A stretch of DNA of 64,000 bases from Sabellastarte sp. h YS-2021 (taxonomy: Eukaryota > Annelida > Polychaeta > Sabellida > Sabellidae): the NCBI GenBank assembly GCA_964017235.1, contig OZ024930.1, positions 31,624,614 to 31,688,613 of the forward strand, in the 5' to 3' direction. Under the pieces are notes generated by a model. The model was not told where the DNA came from. It did not search any database and saw nothing but the letters and a program-made list of their open reading frames with translations. The translations under genes and the position numbers were made by a program. Positions 25,501-33,155 of this stretch are shown in pieces (the first letter of the stretch is position 1; the number at the start of each line of letters is the position of its first letter).

Positions 25501-27917
25501 AAATCTTTACATTTTATCTCTATTATTGGCCATTTTTACCGCAAACCAGAAATACCAGTAAACGCCTACCTTGCAGACATTTAGAGAAGCATTTGTCCTT
25601 GACCCATAAGAAATATAAGATGGGCATTCAATTGTAGACAGCTACTAAAATATAGTGGCTTTCTACCAGTAAACGCCCACCTTATATTTCTTTGTTGGAG
25701 GTCAAGGACAAATGCTTTTATTTATCTACAACATGGGCATTCACTGGTATTTCCGGTTTGCGGTAAAAACGGCCGATAATACAGATAAATTATGACAATA
25801 TAAACCTTTTAAACAAACATAACAACATGCACCTCCTTTATTAGACCGAGTTTCTGTCCCGTCGCCAATTGCTATTGATATACTGATGGACACAATGGCT
25901 AGGGACAGAGCTCACATGTACTTGTTTTCGGTGTAAATTTTGAACGGCATATTTGTACACATAATTTCTCAAGTATAAAGTGTTATTTACATTCTTTGAG
26001 CTATGTATATGTGCTGTTCACTAATATTTAACGTCTATCCTACCGATATGTGTATAGTTCAACCTATTTTTAAAATGTAAACAAACCTTTAACAGTGCAT
26101 TGCTATCTGCAAAAGAAATTCCTGGCTTTTAAAAGCAGTTTATTTTAATAACATAAGTATTGTAAACTGGATACAGCTATAATAGACATAACAAGGAGTT
26201 TTGAAAGTGAATACAATAATTCCCCACAGTTCGAGATTTACACAGAAAACAGGTACATGTGAGCTCTGTCCCTCGCCATTGCGTACCCTCAGAAATATCA
26301 ACAGCAATGCGCGAAGGGACAGAAACTCGGTCTACCCCTTTATTAATTGTAATGTTTATTAGTTGACGATCTTTTGGTAGAAGAATAAACTATAACTCTA
26401 TCAATATAATTTAAATTTAATATATTAATTTCAGCATGGGCGTTTACTGGTAGAAAATGCTTTGAAACAAATTAACAAAATGTACCTGTGTTATTCTTGT
26501 GGTGTCTATCAGTTGGCAATTTGGTGGTGGAAGAATGAAATATAAAGCTGTAAATCTAATTTAAATTCAAAATATTAATATCACCATGGGCGTTCACTGG
26601 TAGAATGCCACTACTGTACTGTACAGTAGCCAGTCCAGAAGGCTTAATTTTGGGATTTTTTTTCGAACTGGTTATTTACACCACGGCTGTGTACATAAGG
26701 GTATTTCAGTTCTTTATGTACACCACGGCTGTTGACCAATCAGAATGGGTTTTACATCTCTCTTGTTTTGGCGCCATTTCGCTGTACTGGCTGCATGGAA
26801 AGTGAGAAATATAGAATCTTAAAAAGAATGTTTTTCTTTTTGTATTTTTGCTATAGTGGTGGTGGACCAATTCACGCCCGGGTACCAATTCAGGCCCACC
26901 CCCAATTTTCTTGAAGATTTATAATTTTTCATAGAGAAGATGTTTACCACATCATAGATAATCATCAAATGGATCATTTACATTTGTAATTCATTGTTTA
27001 ACTGTGATTGTTTTGGATAAATTTAGGGGTGGGCATAAATTGGTACCCGGGCGTGAATTGGTCCACCACCACTATATCACTTTTTTGTAAGGTGTGTAGA
27101 CGGCCGTGTGTAGAGGCTTTCATGCCATTAGAACCTGGTACATTTGTAATGTATGTTACTTGTATGATTCTTGTTCCATGTGTATAATGAATAAATAATG
27201 AAACAATAAAAAATCACATCTTCACTGTCTTTGTCATCTAAGTGTCATCCAACCCAAGTTAAGCCACAACTATTCGACCTGTGGGGATCAAAAGGCTAAT
27301 TATGTAACAAATTTTACCTGGCTGGGTACACAACAAGGTGTGTATAAGAAATTTAATTTAGTTTCCACAGTACAATAGTGGGGAAGACTATAATAATCAT
27401 CCCATTTCTAGGGGGACTGACATAGCATGCACAATAAGGTGGTGTAGAAGACCATGTACATTAGCTTACCTACATTTTAGTGGTACACAAAATATCCCAA
27501 ATATCTTGCATATGTACACAAGATATTCAATCTAGTTTACATAAACAGCGGTGGTGTACATAAGGGACATTATCTGGCTAATATACACAACGGTGGTGTA
27601 CATAAGGAACCATATCTAGCTTATGTACACAGCGGTGGTGTACATAAGAGACATTATCTGGCTAATATACACAACGGTGGTGCACATAAGACGACTTTTC
27701 GGCATTGCGTACACAGCGGTGGTGTAAATATCCTCTGCCTTTTATTTGAAACTCCGGTACATTGCAGTGACAGCTAAAATTAATTAGCATTGAAATGCTC
27801 ACTTGCCTCTTCTTTAGTTAATACATCAAATGCTTCCTCTATTGCTTTTAAGTTTGTTTGTTTTTCACAATTACTAAGAGGTGTGCCAGACGTGGCACTT
27901 TCCATGGAGGCTGACAT
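7438..27917 (-). CDS. COG4: COG4, conserved oligomeric Golgi complex subunit 4 (N-terminal part, seven exons)
   Basis: COG4 is a lobe A subunit of the COG complex, which tethers vesicles in retrograde intra-Golgi traffic. Seven minus-strand exons join in phase: 27917-27807, 20729-20647, 15774-15660, 14892-14791, 13472-13400, 8441-8248 and 7594-7438, total 835 nt or 278 codons plus 1 nt. The product aligns without gaps to the start of animal COG4, including [59 protein letters not shown] and [15 protein letters not shown]. The N-terminal part is helical and coiled-coil-like, as expected. The start has A at -3 and an in-frame TGA about 27 nt upstream. All introns but the first have GT-AG ends; intron 1 begins GC. 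The family is about 785 residues, so roughly 65% is missing beyond the left edge. Confidence 0.95.
7595..8247. other. COG4 intron 6
   Basis: A 653-bp intron with no repeat or gene that I can recognise. Confidence 0.8.
8248..8441 (-). CDS. COG4: COG4 coding exon 6 (residues 162-226)
   Basis: Encodes [20 protein letters not shown] on to [20 protein letters not shown] and KYLCSQ. The acceptor GGCTTCAG at 8442-8443 is only about a dozen bases from a 40-bp minisatellite; the donor is GTGATT. Phase 0 at the end. Confidence 0.95.
8455..8790. repeat. 40-bp minisatellite at a COG4 splice acceptor
   Basis: The 40-bp unit (GATAGTATTGTCACTGTCTA followed by TCATGATATCATGAAATAGG) has TGAAATAG recurring at 8491, 8531, 8571, 8611, 8651, 8691 and 8731. 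Degenerate units lie on both sides; the leftmost starts by 8453. CATGATATCATG inside each unit is a perfect 12-bp palindrome. The array occupies the acceptor side of COG4 intron 5. Confidence 0.95.
8791..9125. other. Unassigned intronic stretch
   Basis: COG4 intron 5 sequence between the minisatellite and the hairpin that opens the next element. No feature seen. Confidence 0.5.
9400..9985. repeat. ~145-bp tandem repeats, four copies
   Basis: Units open with CCTCATTTGACCTTGAAGGA at about 9400, 9540, 9689 and 9831. They continue with GGTCAAATC, CCCATGATTTCCTA and AGCGAGTTATAAGCACTTTT. Copies are clearly diverged from one another. Confidence 0.9.
10155..11600. repeat. ~155-bp tandem repeats, ten copies, with a 322-bp dimer
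   Basis: GATTTACTCAACAGTGA-like words recur at about 10161, 10315, 10470, 10624, 10780, 10935, 11090, 11257, 11412 and 11579. Spacing is 154-156 bp except for two 167-bp units (11090-11257 and 11412-11579). Those two are nearly identical, so a 155+167 dimer was duplicated at the right end. Confidence 0.93.
12001..12496. other. Unassigned intronic stretch
   Basis: COG4 intron 5 between the hairpin element and repeat copy A. An 81-codon minus frame at 12075-12320 has no recognisable domain and is not called. Confidence 0.5.
12497..13060 (+). repeat. Dispersed ~340-bp repeat family, copy A (with palindromic insert)
   Basis: Opens GTTATCCACCGTG and ends near GATATATTTTTTCTGTATATG. It shares CGTATAGAGGGATATACGGA, GCACTTCTGCTC, GATATTGCAAGTTAAAGAT, CTTTTTCACGTTCTCTCATT and TGGATAATAAAAGTAAAACA with copy B (29268-29600, same strand) and copy C (55965-56330, opposite strand). 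It carries a 144-bp palindrome that B and C lack. Class unknown. Confidence 0.8.
12589..12732. repeat. 144-bp near-perfect palindrome (foldback) inside repeat copy A
   Basis: The arms begin GCCATTTCTAATTCCCCTAG and end CTAGGGGAATAAGAAATGGC, with a short loop near 12651-12661. Inside, GTAGTTCC..GGAACTAC pairs and CACTAGTG is a further palindrome, so it could fold as one long hairpin or two smaller ones. Confidence 0.9.
13061..13399. other. Unassigned part of COG4 intron 5
   Basis: Single-copy-looking AT-rich sequence before exon 5; nothing recognised. Confidence 0.5.
13400..13472 (-). CDS. COG4: COG4 coding exon 5 (residues 138-162)
   Basis: Encodes [20 protein letters not shown] then DADE, matching the AAAH-HRYL region of COG4. 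Acceptor ATGCAG, donor GTTAGT, ends in phase 1. Confidence 0.92.
13473..14790. other. COG4 intron 4
   Basis: 1.3 kb of AT-rich intron without a tandem array, TIR element or frame that I can support. It is one of the few long stretches here free of obvious repeats. Confidence 0.7.
14791..14892 (-). CDS. COG4: COG4 coding exon 4 (residues 104-137)
   Basis: Encodes [19 protein letters not shown] then [15 protein letters not shown] in 34 whole codons. Acceptor CCTGTAG, donor GTGAAA. A TA-flanked MITE begins only 32 bp upstream of the acceptor. Confidence 0.93.
14925..15101. mobile_element. Tc1/mariner-pogo-type MITE, 177 bp
   Basis: Terminal inverted repeats CAGTAGAACCTCTATTATCT and CAGAACAACCTCTATTATCC (right end read in reverse) are flanked by TA at 14923-14924 and 15102-15103. 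The TA duplication and CAG-T/A-GAACCTC ends fit pogo/Tigger-like non-autonomous elements. It sits in COG4 intron 3 next to the exon 4 acceptor. Confidence 0.85.
15102..15659. other. Remainder of COG4 intron 3
   Basis: AT-rich intron sequence with no recognised feature. Confidence 0.6.
15660..15774 (-). CDS. COG4: COG4 coding exon 3 (residues 65-103)
   Basis: Encodes [19 protein letters not shown] then [19 protein letters not shown], the most conserved part of the COG4 N-terminus. Acceptor ATTTTAG, donor GTTAGT, ends at phase 0. Confidence 0.95.
15904..15963. repeat. Exact 30-bp tandem duplication
   Basis: GGTAGTACCTAATTAAATCC plus AAAATTCTAC occurs twice back to back. It lies in COG4 intron 2. 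Confidence 0.95.
17600..19560. repeat. ~350-bp tandem repeats, five to six copies
   Basis: CACATAGTTT-like anchors at about 17640, 17993, 18342, 18692, 19042 and 19393 are spaced 349-353 bp. Each unit holds GGGTCTCTGTGGGCCTTTT, CACATGTAAA and GGTCACTCGGGTG words. Units become more diverged toward the right. Confidence 0.93.
19595..19667. repeat. CGG microsatellite and terminal hairpin of the element
   Basis: A 26-bp CGG run at 19595-19620 is followed by ACGGACCTGAATCCAA and a perfect hairpin at 19639-19667 (TATATCCCC / GGGGATATA, 11-nt loop). The matching inverted copy at 52002-52050 has the same hairpin with an eroded CGG tract. Confidence 0.9.
19950..20540 (-). repeat. Degenerate array related to the GGTGTAGGAAGTTGATAC family
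   Basis: Words such as AAGGTCAAAGGT, CACACCTGTACACCCCAACC, GAACTTCCTACACCTCAC and GATATA-TCTGGACAAGATTTT are reverse complements of the ~145-bp units at 34980-37085 and 57540-57815. Copies are old. COG4 intron 2. Confidence 0.65.
20647..20729 (-). CDS. COG4: COG4 coding exon 2 (residues 38-65)
   Basis: Encodes [19 protein letters not shown] then QMVSLHSML, a coiled-coil stretch. The acceptor TTTCTCAG precedes 20729 and the donor GTAAGT follows 20647. It ends in phase 2. Confidence 0.92.
20730..21239. other. Start of COG4 intron 1 as read along +, unassigned
   Basis: AT-rich sequence just upstream of the exon 2 acceptor. I see no gene or strong repeat. Confidence 0.5.
21240..21620. repeat. 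Degenerate ~90-100-bp tandem repeats
   Basis: GTTACCAATAATAAATGA, CATCCC-ATCTATGTCACCAA and TTGCATGGTAAAATATA-like words recur about four times. A short GA run lies at about 21471-21486. Confidence 0.75.
21721..21895. repeat. Two direct copies of a ~100-bp unit
   Basis: CATTCAAAACACT, ACGGAAGA, AAAAGGACTTCCG/AAAAGACTTTCG and TTACATTCAAAACGCGATT appear twice, at 21724-21800 and 21818-21893. Confidence 0.8.
21896..22389. other. Locally GC-richer unassigned stretch
   Basis: It contains ATAAAATGGCGGAGTCGTAG on the plus strand and several CpGs. It was checked as a possible COG4 first exon, but neither strand gives a usable frame; the true exon 1 is at 27807-27917. Confidence 0.4.
22390..22525. 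repeat. Iterated CAAATCGGCCCC words (end of a TIR element)
   Basis: Four copies of CAAATYGGCCCC/CAAATCGCCCCC are interleaved with AAAATACCYTAGT at ~20-40 bp spacing. The opening AGAATCATAGACAAATCGG resembles the left end of the element at 24889. Confidence 0.7.
22526..23044. other. Unassigned part of COG4 intron 1
   Basis: A loosely repeated pair of ~170-bp units (GTTAATTGCACTT... at about 22718 and ATGTTAATTGGGCTATG at 22867) is visible; nothing else. Confidence 0.4.
23045..24646 (+). pseudogene. Non-LTR retrotransposon (LINE) 3' relic, split by a hAT element
   Basis: Reverse-transcriptase sequence includes [20 protein letters not shown] and the catalytic [10 protein letters not shown] near 23266-23295. 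A one-base frameshift near 23455 moves the reading to [19 protein letters not shown]. The frame is interrupted at 23616 by a 527-bp insertion and resumes in register after 24150 ([12 protein letters not shown]...), ending at a stop at 24405-24407. The 3' end has AATAAAATC and an ATCT repeat tail near 24617-24646. The endonuclease and N-terminal RT are missing (5' truncated). Probably dead. It lies in COG4 intron 1, sense to the opposite strand of COG4. Confidence 0.9.
23616..24142. mobile_element. Non-autonomous hAT element, 527 bp, with exact 8-bp target duplication
   Basis: The ends are TAGGGCTGCAAGCGA and, read in reverse, TAAGGCTGCAACGATTC, typical of hAT termini. ATTTCAAT is duplicated at 23608-23615 and 24143-24150. 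The host LINE reads through if the element and one duplication are ignored. No transposase frame is present. Confidence 0.95.
24889..25343. mobile_element. TIR element with iterated ends, copy 1
   Basis: Left end ATGGACAACTCGGACCTTTG then CCAACTCGGACCC. The right end is the inverse: GGGTCCGAGTTGGC, GGGGCCGATTTG, AAGGGCCGAGTTGACCA. The interior (CTACATTATTAAAGC, CTGATTCAAGG, AACTGTAAACAA) matches copy 2 at 33803-34681. Confidence 0.75.
25523..25793. repeat. Inner inverted repeat, arms ~110 bp
   Basis: TTTTTACCGCAAACCAGAAA, TACCAGTAAACGCC and AAGCATTTGTCCTTGACC on the left pair with GGTCAAGGACAAATGCTTTT and TTTCCGGTTTGCGGTAAAAA on the right. A single-arm fragment recurs at about 24725-24860, and another near 45670. 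Confidence 0.85.
25842..26334. mobile_element. Long-TIR MITE with 9-bp target duplications, copy 1 (MULE-like)
   Basis: Ends TAGACCGAGTTTCTGTCCC and GGGACAGAAACTCGGTCTA, with TIRs of about 100 bp. Flanks CTCCTTTAT (25833-25841) and CCCCTTTAT (26335-26343) match at 8 of 9 positions. Copy 2 lies at 33156-33627. The combination of TIRs over 100 bp and 9-bp duplications fits Mutator-like elements; this is inference. Confidence 0.85.
26854..27074. mobile_element. TA-flanked MITE with ~50-bp TIRs
   Basis: TAGTGGTGGTGGACCAATTC then ACGCCCGGGTACCAATT at the left is mirrored almost perfectly at the right (AATTGGTACCCGGGCGTGAA then TTGGTCCACCACCACTA). TA lies at 26852-26853 and 27075-27076. Tc1/mariner-type ends are likely. 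Confidence 0.88.
27077..27535. other. Unassigned part of COG4 intron 1
   Basis: Contains AATAATGAAACAATAAAAAATC near 27192, possibly an old A-rich 3' tail. No gene seen. Confidence 0.4.
27540..27735. repeat. ~42-bp tandem repeats of ACAGCGGTGGTGTACATAAG just downstream of COG4 exon 1
   Basis: Five copies start near 27546, 27590, 27631, 27677 and 27715, with alternating GACATTATCTGGCTAATAT and ACCATATCTAGCTTATG spacers. The inverse words (ACACCACGGCTGTGTACATA) lie at 26678-26735. The two blocks may be the ends of one TIR element of about 1.1 kb enclosing the MITE at 26854. Confidence 0.85.
27807..27917 (-). CDS. COG4: COG4 coding exon 1 (residues 1-37)
   Basis: Starts at ATG 27917 ([14 protein letters not shown]...) and ends with codons for KEE at 27807. 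The donor is AG|GCAAGT, a GC-type site. It joins exon 2 at phase 0 to give a gap-free match to COG4 (LTKEE then [11 protein letters not shown]). It is too short to stand out as an open frame. Confidence 0.88.
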
Positions 27918-28867
27918 CTTTATTGAGACTAAATACCGAATGATTCATAGCCGAAAAATCAAGTTTATAGGCATACTAAGGGTCGAGTATAAGCCTTCAT
28001 GTGAAATTACGATAAATGTACAATCTAATCCGAAAGTATAAGGGGATCTTATGTTCAAATTGTTGTCATTAAGGGGAGTTCATAAGAAATAGATAAAGAT
28101 AGCAGTTTTATTATCAAATTTTGCCATAAAAATTCGATACATTGTTCTATTTGCTTAATTTCATTTCTTTTTTTCTCTCTTTTTTAATCAAAATTATATC
28201 TACCAGTCAAGCTGAATTATTGAATTTCGTGTGAACTAGAAATAAAAAAAGCCAATGAATTTTTTTTAAATTAGAATTATACAGCAAACTTTAAACTTTT
28301 GCAGTTATTATTTTATGTGTAGTTGTTTTTCCCCAAATTATACAAGGTTCTATGGTAGTATAAAATGAAAATATAACAGAAAAACCAAGCTAAAAAATGC
28401 TTCGCCCTGCTGCAGTTCCAATTTAATTAGATTTCAGCTCTGACTGAAAAGAGTGGATCTAAGCAAGCCCACACCATGCAGTTAAGAAAAAAGAATACAA
28501 AATCTCTTTTGTGTTACCTTGTTGTTAATCACTTTGAACAATTGGCAATTGATGCACTTTGGTCTATGTGCATCAATTGCCATTTATTGACAAGATAAGT
28601 CGATTAACACCATAGAATTGCTGAGCTATTGTGCTTTCAAATTGATAAAATGTTGCAACACGATAGCTGAAGTATATATATTTGTATCCATAGGATATCA
28701 ATTGTTTAAATTGTCGTTATCATTCACCAATATGTAATATGTGTAATTTACAGAATATAAATATTAAATACTGCATGTTAAATTTTCATCCACAAGGGTA
28801 GGCTAGAATGCAGAAATACTATGAAATATTCAAGTTTCATTCTTATTTTGTGAGAGTAGAATTCAAG
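27918..28867. other. Region upstream of COG4 (5' side on minus strand)
   Basis: This should hold the COG4 5' UTR and promoter. I see no TATA box or CpG cluster that I can defend. A 16-bp inverted pair, TTGGCAATTGATGCAC and GTGCATCAATTGCCAT, lies near 28543-28583. Confidence 0.4.
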
Positions 28868-28892
28868 GAGCCGGTTTCACAAAAGGACTTAA

Positions 28893-30124
28893 CCTGGGGC
28901 CATATTTACGAAACCTCCTATATTTTTAAGGTCCCTTTATTAAAGGAAGGTGAAAAATCTCCTTTGGTAAGGTGACCTTTAAAATGCTATTCACTAAATC
29001 TCCTTTGTGGTTTCCTTACCAAAGGAGACCTTAAATAAAGGATCCTTTATTAAAGGAGTGCATCCAGTCATCTGATTAGTTAAAAACGTTTGTTCATAAA
29101 GGCTCCTTTATCTTTCCCTTACTTTTGTATTTTCTTCTTTCCATGTTTATCATTAGTACAAGATTATTGTTATGATGTGTTTTCTATTGCCGTTTAAGAT
29201 GATATTTCATATTTTAAGAAATAAATATCTAACTTTTAAAGATTTTTGTATTGCATTCCACATTTTATTATCCACTGTAGGCAAATACTATTTCACCCAT
29301 ATAGAGGGACATACGGAGGCGGATATATTTTATTTATATATCATTAGAAAGGTTGTCTTATAGCACTTCTGCTCATGTTTGTTACATTAAAATTCATGCA
29401 GAAATGACTGAGATATTGTAGATTAAAGATTGCAGTTTTTATATTCACTGGTGGCCATGCTTTTTGACATGCTTTTTCACATCTTCTCATTAAATATTCA
29501 TACAATTTAACCCATAAATCGTACAAAATGGTGGATGATAAAGTAAAACATTCCTCATCAGACATACACAGAAAAATATATATCACTCATGAAGATAAAC
29601 AATACAAAAGTCATTCGGGCAGTTTTCCTATTGTGGTAATAGCCACTTTTCACCCAGATATTGTGACACACATCAAATACATTTTCATTGGGTTTAACGA
29701 TATATGAACTGAACATCCCAAAAATTTCAAAGAAAGACGTATGGTGATATAAATTATATAGTATGGACAAAAAAGGTGCAAATATCAACATTTCACCAAT
29801 TACGTCAATTTTTACATAAAAAGTCAAACCACCAAAACTCCCCTTTATCATAAACCTAGTCACACACTTACCTTGAAAATTAAAGGAAAAAAACAAGGAT
29901 TCCTAACTAAAGGAAGGTTAGTGAATATCAAAATTCAAGATTCCCTTGAAAGTTAAGGATTTCCTAGATTTTTACGGTCTCCTTGAAAGTCAAGGAAAGA
30001 AAGTTCCTTTGTTTGAGGGAAGTTTAATGAATACAAAAACAAAGGAAGGGGCAAGAAATAAAGGAAATCCTTACTTTTTAAGGGTTCCTTGTAGTAAAGG
30101 AGGTTCAGTGAATACGAGCCCAGG
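28893..30124. mobile_element. Inner TIR element with CCTGGG ends, enclosing repeat copy B
   Basis: Left CCTGGGGCCATATTTACGAA then ACCTCC; right end in reverse CCTGGGCTCGTATTCACTGA then ACCTCC. Subterminal stretches are rich in iterated CCTTTATTAAAGGA and CCTTTGGTAAGG words on both sides. It contains repeat B (29268-29600). The 112-codon minus frame at 29558-29896 has no domain that I recognise. Confidence 0.75.
29268..29600 (+). repeat. Dispersed repeat family, copy B
   Basis: Runs from TTATCCACTGTAGGC to AAATATATATCACTCATGA. It matches copies A (12497-13060) and C (55965-56330) through GCACTTCTGCTCATG, GAGATATTGTAGATTAAAGA and AAAATGGTGGATGATAAAGT. Confidence 0.85.
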
Positions 30125-30639
30125 ACTAAGACTTAAAGGTAAGGCATTTGTCTCAGTAATTTAGGCAAAGGCCATAGTCTTAAACTTTGCAGATTTCACA
30201 AAAGAAGTCTTGGCTAAGTCTTGGGCTAAAAGTTAAGTATACCTGGGAGTGGGCTTCATATAAATATATAGAATATCTCCTTAAAGTAGTCTGTGGGAGG
30301 GTTTTAATTATAAGTGTTAAAAAGGTTTTCCATTTCCAAACAGCACCCATCTTTAGATAAAATGCATCAAATGAAGGATATATATCTCCAATAGTATATT
30401 TTGAATGGAATTAAAGGTAACATGACGTAGAAAACTACTGTGGTTATTTGATAAGCTTGGTCTCAGACAATTCACCTTTTATGAAATCCATTAATTCCCA
30501 GACCTAGCTAAGACAAAAGTTTAAATTTAAGTCCTGACTTAGCCAAAAGCCTAAAACACTTGACTAAGTCTAAGACTCTTTGTGAAACTGGCCCAGCTGA
30601 AGCACTAAATACTTTTGTTACCTTTTTAGAGGCAGATAA

Positions 30640-30855
30640 AGGATTTTTCGAAAGAGGGGAGCATGGGTCGTCACAGGTACGGATATTTCATAAATGGACA
30701 TTTCATAGTGGAACATGTCATGCGGTGCATGGATAAAACACCAGTGGAGAAAATGCCGGTGGACAAAATGCCAGTCAAAATTGCAAGGGGGGACAAATTG
30801 CTGGCCATTTTATGGGACAGGGAGGATAAAACGACAATGTTACTAAACATTTAAT
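30640..30855. repeat. Short iterated words (AAAATGCCGGTGGAC type)
   Basis: ATAAAACACCAGTGGAG, AAAATGCCGGTGGAC, AAAATGCCAGTC, AAAATTGC and AAATTGCTGGCC follow at ~17-20 bp spacing. This resembles the iterated ends of other TIR elements here. The 63-codon frame over it is not a gene. Confidence 0.6.
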
Positions 30856-32309
30856 ATTCAGGGTCAAGTAAACCGAAAAGCTTCTAACAGAAAAAAAAGC
30901 CTCCATAAAAACCTGTAGTGGAAAATACCTCTGTATGAGAGCCCTCTAAATAATTGGCTAAATGGTACAAAACACATTTATACAAACACTTCCAAGTGGT
31001 GTACACCAAATAACATAGCTTTGGTTATTTTTCCAAAACGTCCAGCGTTTTTCTATTAGAATTATTTGTTGATACACTAGTTTTCTACTGTGACTTTTCT
31101 GCAGTTTTTTTCTACCACAGTTTTTTCTACACTCAATTGTCAGACACATACAGCAGTTTACTTTCATGAAGAAAGTAACGTGAAAACATAAAATAAACTT
31201 CAAAGGGTCTTCCCATAATAAACAATTGTATAACTGTTACAAAAATTTGGAGAGAAACATAAATCTAAATGAATCTAAATTTGTATGCCACAATTTTTCT
31301 TGTTTCAATTTTTTTTTCATTTTAAAATAACAGATCCTTTCATCATTTTCCTTTAAAAACACATATATCAAGTGATTAAGTTAGAAACTTTTTCAGAATT
31401 TAACTTTTTAAAAATTTAATCTAATCATAGCTACTGTAGCAAATTCTAATTAAAACATAGAAGAGTACTAAAAAAATATTAATTGGGATGAGTGATTCCA
31501 TTTTTGTTTATTGTATATCTCGTGGTTAAACATACTGTGGTAAACAAAAAAGGTTTATTAACATAGTTATCCACAAAGATGTAATCCTCAGTTTGTTTGA
31601 GGATGAGACTCAACTTAGCACACACACTAAAGAGAAAAATCCACTTTGATATTGGGATATTTTGAAAGTGACATAGGTATACTAACTGTCAATTTAAACA
31701 GGTATATTACCATAACAGAGGCAGATATAGGGATGGGGGATTTGGGGGTGTGTGGACAAGGATAAAAAGCCCCATGACAAACCTTTCAAACTCTGAAAGG
31801 AGTGGCTAGATCTGCCTCTGCTTTTTAAGACAAAAAACAAAAATGACAGTTTTATTTATTTATCTATTCATTCATTTATTTTTGCGACACATATGTGTAA
31901 ACTTAGTTACCCCTTGCACAAATTTCACCTACAACCTTAAAATTAGCTTTAGTCAGAATGATATTATTATTTATCTTGAATTATCGCTCAGCATGTTTAT
32001 TATTTTGTAAATCAGTAACTATACAGTTGTCATACATGTAAGAAGTTTCTTTCTGTTGGTTTTAAATCCTTTCCTCATTTAATAGTTTTTTTTTTTTTTA
32101 TTGTGTTTCAGCTACGTACAGTAAGTTTCATGTTTTCCCTCACAGGGAACTCGATCGATCCTAGCTCATAAACTCGGGAGTCAAGATTCGGCCGTCAGAT
32201 GGTATAAAAACTACAATTAAGCTATTGCCTGTGTCACTTTAAGGTAATAATGTAACACAAACAACTGTTATTGGTAAATGTTTTTGTTCAAAACTTCGTT
32301 TTGTTCATA
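30856..32309. other. Unassigned intergenic sequence
   Basis: 1.45 kb of AT-rich DNA with homopolymer T runs (for example 32088-32099). I see no gene, array or TIR pair. Confidence 0.5.
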
Positions 32310-32873
32310 TTTAATGGGGTCAATTATAAGGTATACGAGCATCTCGTGACCACGGCAGCTCGTGACCAACTACTCGTACCCACAACTCGTTCCCAAGATT
32401 TCTTTTTAAATATTGCAGGAAACCCCACCGACTTCTGTCTGCTCACGTCTTTTTTTTTCAATTTTGTATACACATATTTTATTTTAAAATATTGCAGGAA
32501 AATCCAGACTTCTGTTTCCTCGCGTTTTTTAAAATTTTATAATACTTCTAGGAAGACCTCTGGAAATTCCATGACCTCACGTTTTCTAATTTGCATATTT
32601 TATCTCATAATATTGCTAGGCAACCCCCACGGAAGTACGAGAATTTGAAGTATTTGATCTCTAACTGAACAGATGTTCTTATCTCTTCAAGCAGCATTTC
32701 TATTTATTAAATATAAAATATTGTTAGAAAACCCCATGTTATTGTGTGATCTCATATTTCTTCATAAATATTATGAGCTGCGTGTTTGTGTACGAGTTGT
32801 GGGTATGAGTTGTTGGTCACGAGATGCTGTGGTCACGAGTTGCATGTAAATCAATTATAATTTCCCCTGAACA
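32310..32873. mobile_element. TIR element with iterated CTCGTGACC ends and ~85-bp inner repeats
   Basis: CATCTCGTGACCACGGCAGC then TCGTGACCAACTACTCGTACC at the left is mirrored by GAGTTGTTGGTCACGAGATG and TGGTCACGAGTTGC at the right. Between them AATATTGCAGGAAAACC-like units recur about five times (32409, 32490, 32540, 32612, 32720). An uninterrupted 125-codon frame at 32271-32648 is a by-product of these repeats. Confidence 0.75.
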
Positions 32874-33155
32874 GAAAAATTTTCTAACTAAGGGATCCAC
32901 TTTTGCCCCCCCAAATCAAAATTAAGGTATAGTTAAAAATAATTTGCTTTGAGTTATTTTTTCCCAATGTTTCACTTAATTGACCTGAAGGCATGCTTAA
33001 TGGTACATTTGATGGGCAAGGTACGTCTTTGTAATTGTACATTTATTAACCAAACAGAATTCAACCAAACACTTATGATAGCCTTCTGCCTGTTTCAGTC
33101 AAAATTTAGTTTAAAAATATAATGTAAAATAAACAGTTATATCCATAGGGACCGT
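32874..33155. other. Unassigned intergenic spacer
   Basis: No feature recognised. Confidence 0.4.

Larger units (their letters stand above)
25348..26614. mobile_element. Large foldback element with nested insertions
   Basis: Outer arms pair over more than 150 bp. The left arm starts GTAGTGGCTTTCTACCAGT and the right arm ends ACTGGTAGAATGCCACTAC. AATATTTTGAATTTAAAT and ATTCTTCTACCACCA-like words occur in both. Inside are a second inverted pair (25523-25793) and a separate TIR element (25842-26334). COG4 intron 1. Confidence 0.8.
28868..30594. mobile_element. Outer TIR element with GGGCCRGTTTCACAAA-type ends
   Basis: Left end AGCCGGTTTCACAAAAGGAC; right end read in reverse GGGCCAGTTTCACAAAGAGT. 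Such termini are common in ISL2EU/Harbinger-like MITEs, an attribution from general knowledge. It encloses a second TIR element. Right interior words (TTTCACAAAAGAAGTCTTGG) repeat the terminal motif. Confidence 0.75.

Noticed and set aside
29344..29896. Two minus-strand frames (80 and 112 codons) as a small gene
   Set aside because: They lie in repeat copy B and its host TIR element; copies A and C do not keep the frame.
32271..32648. 125-codon plus frame
   Set aside because: Spans the iterated end and inner repeats of a TIR element; no domain.
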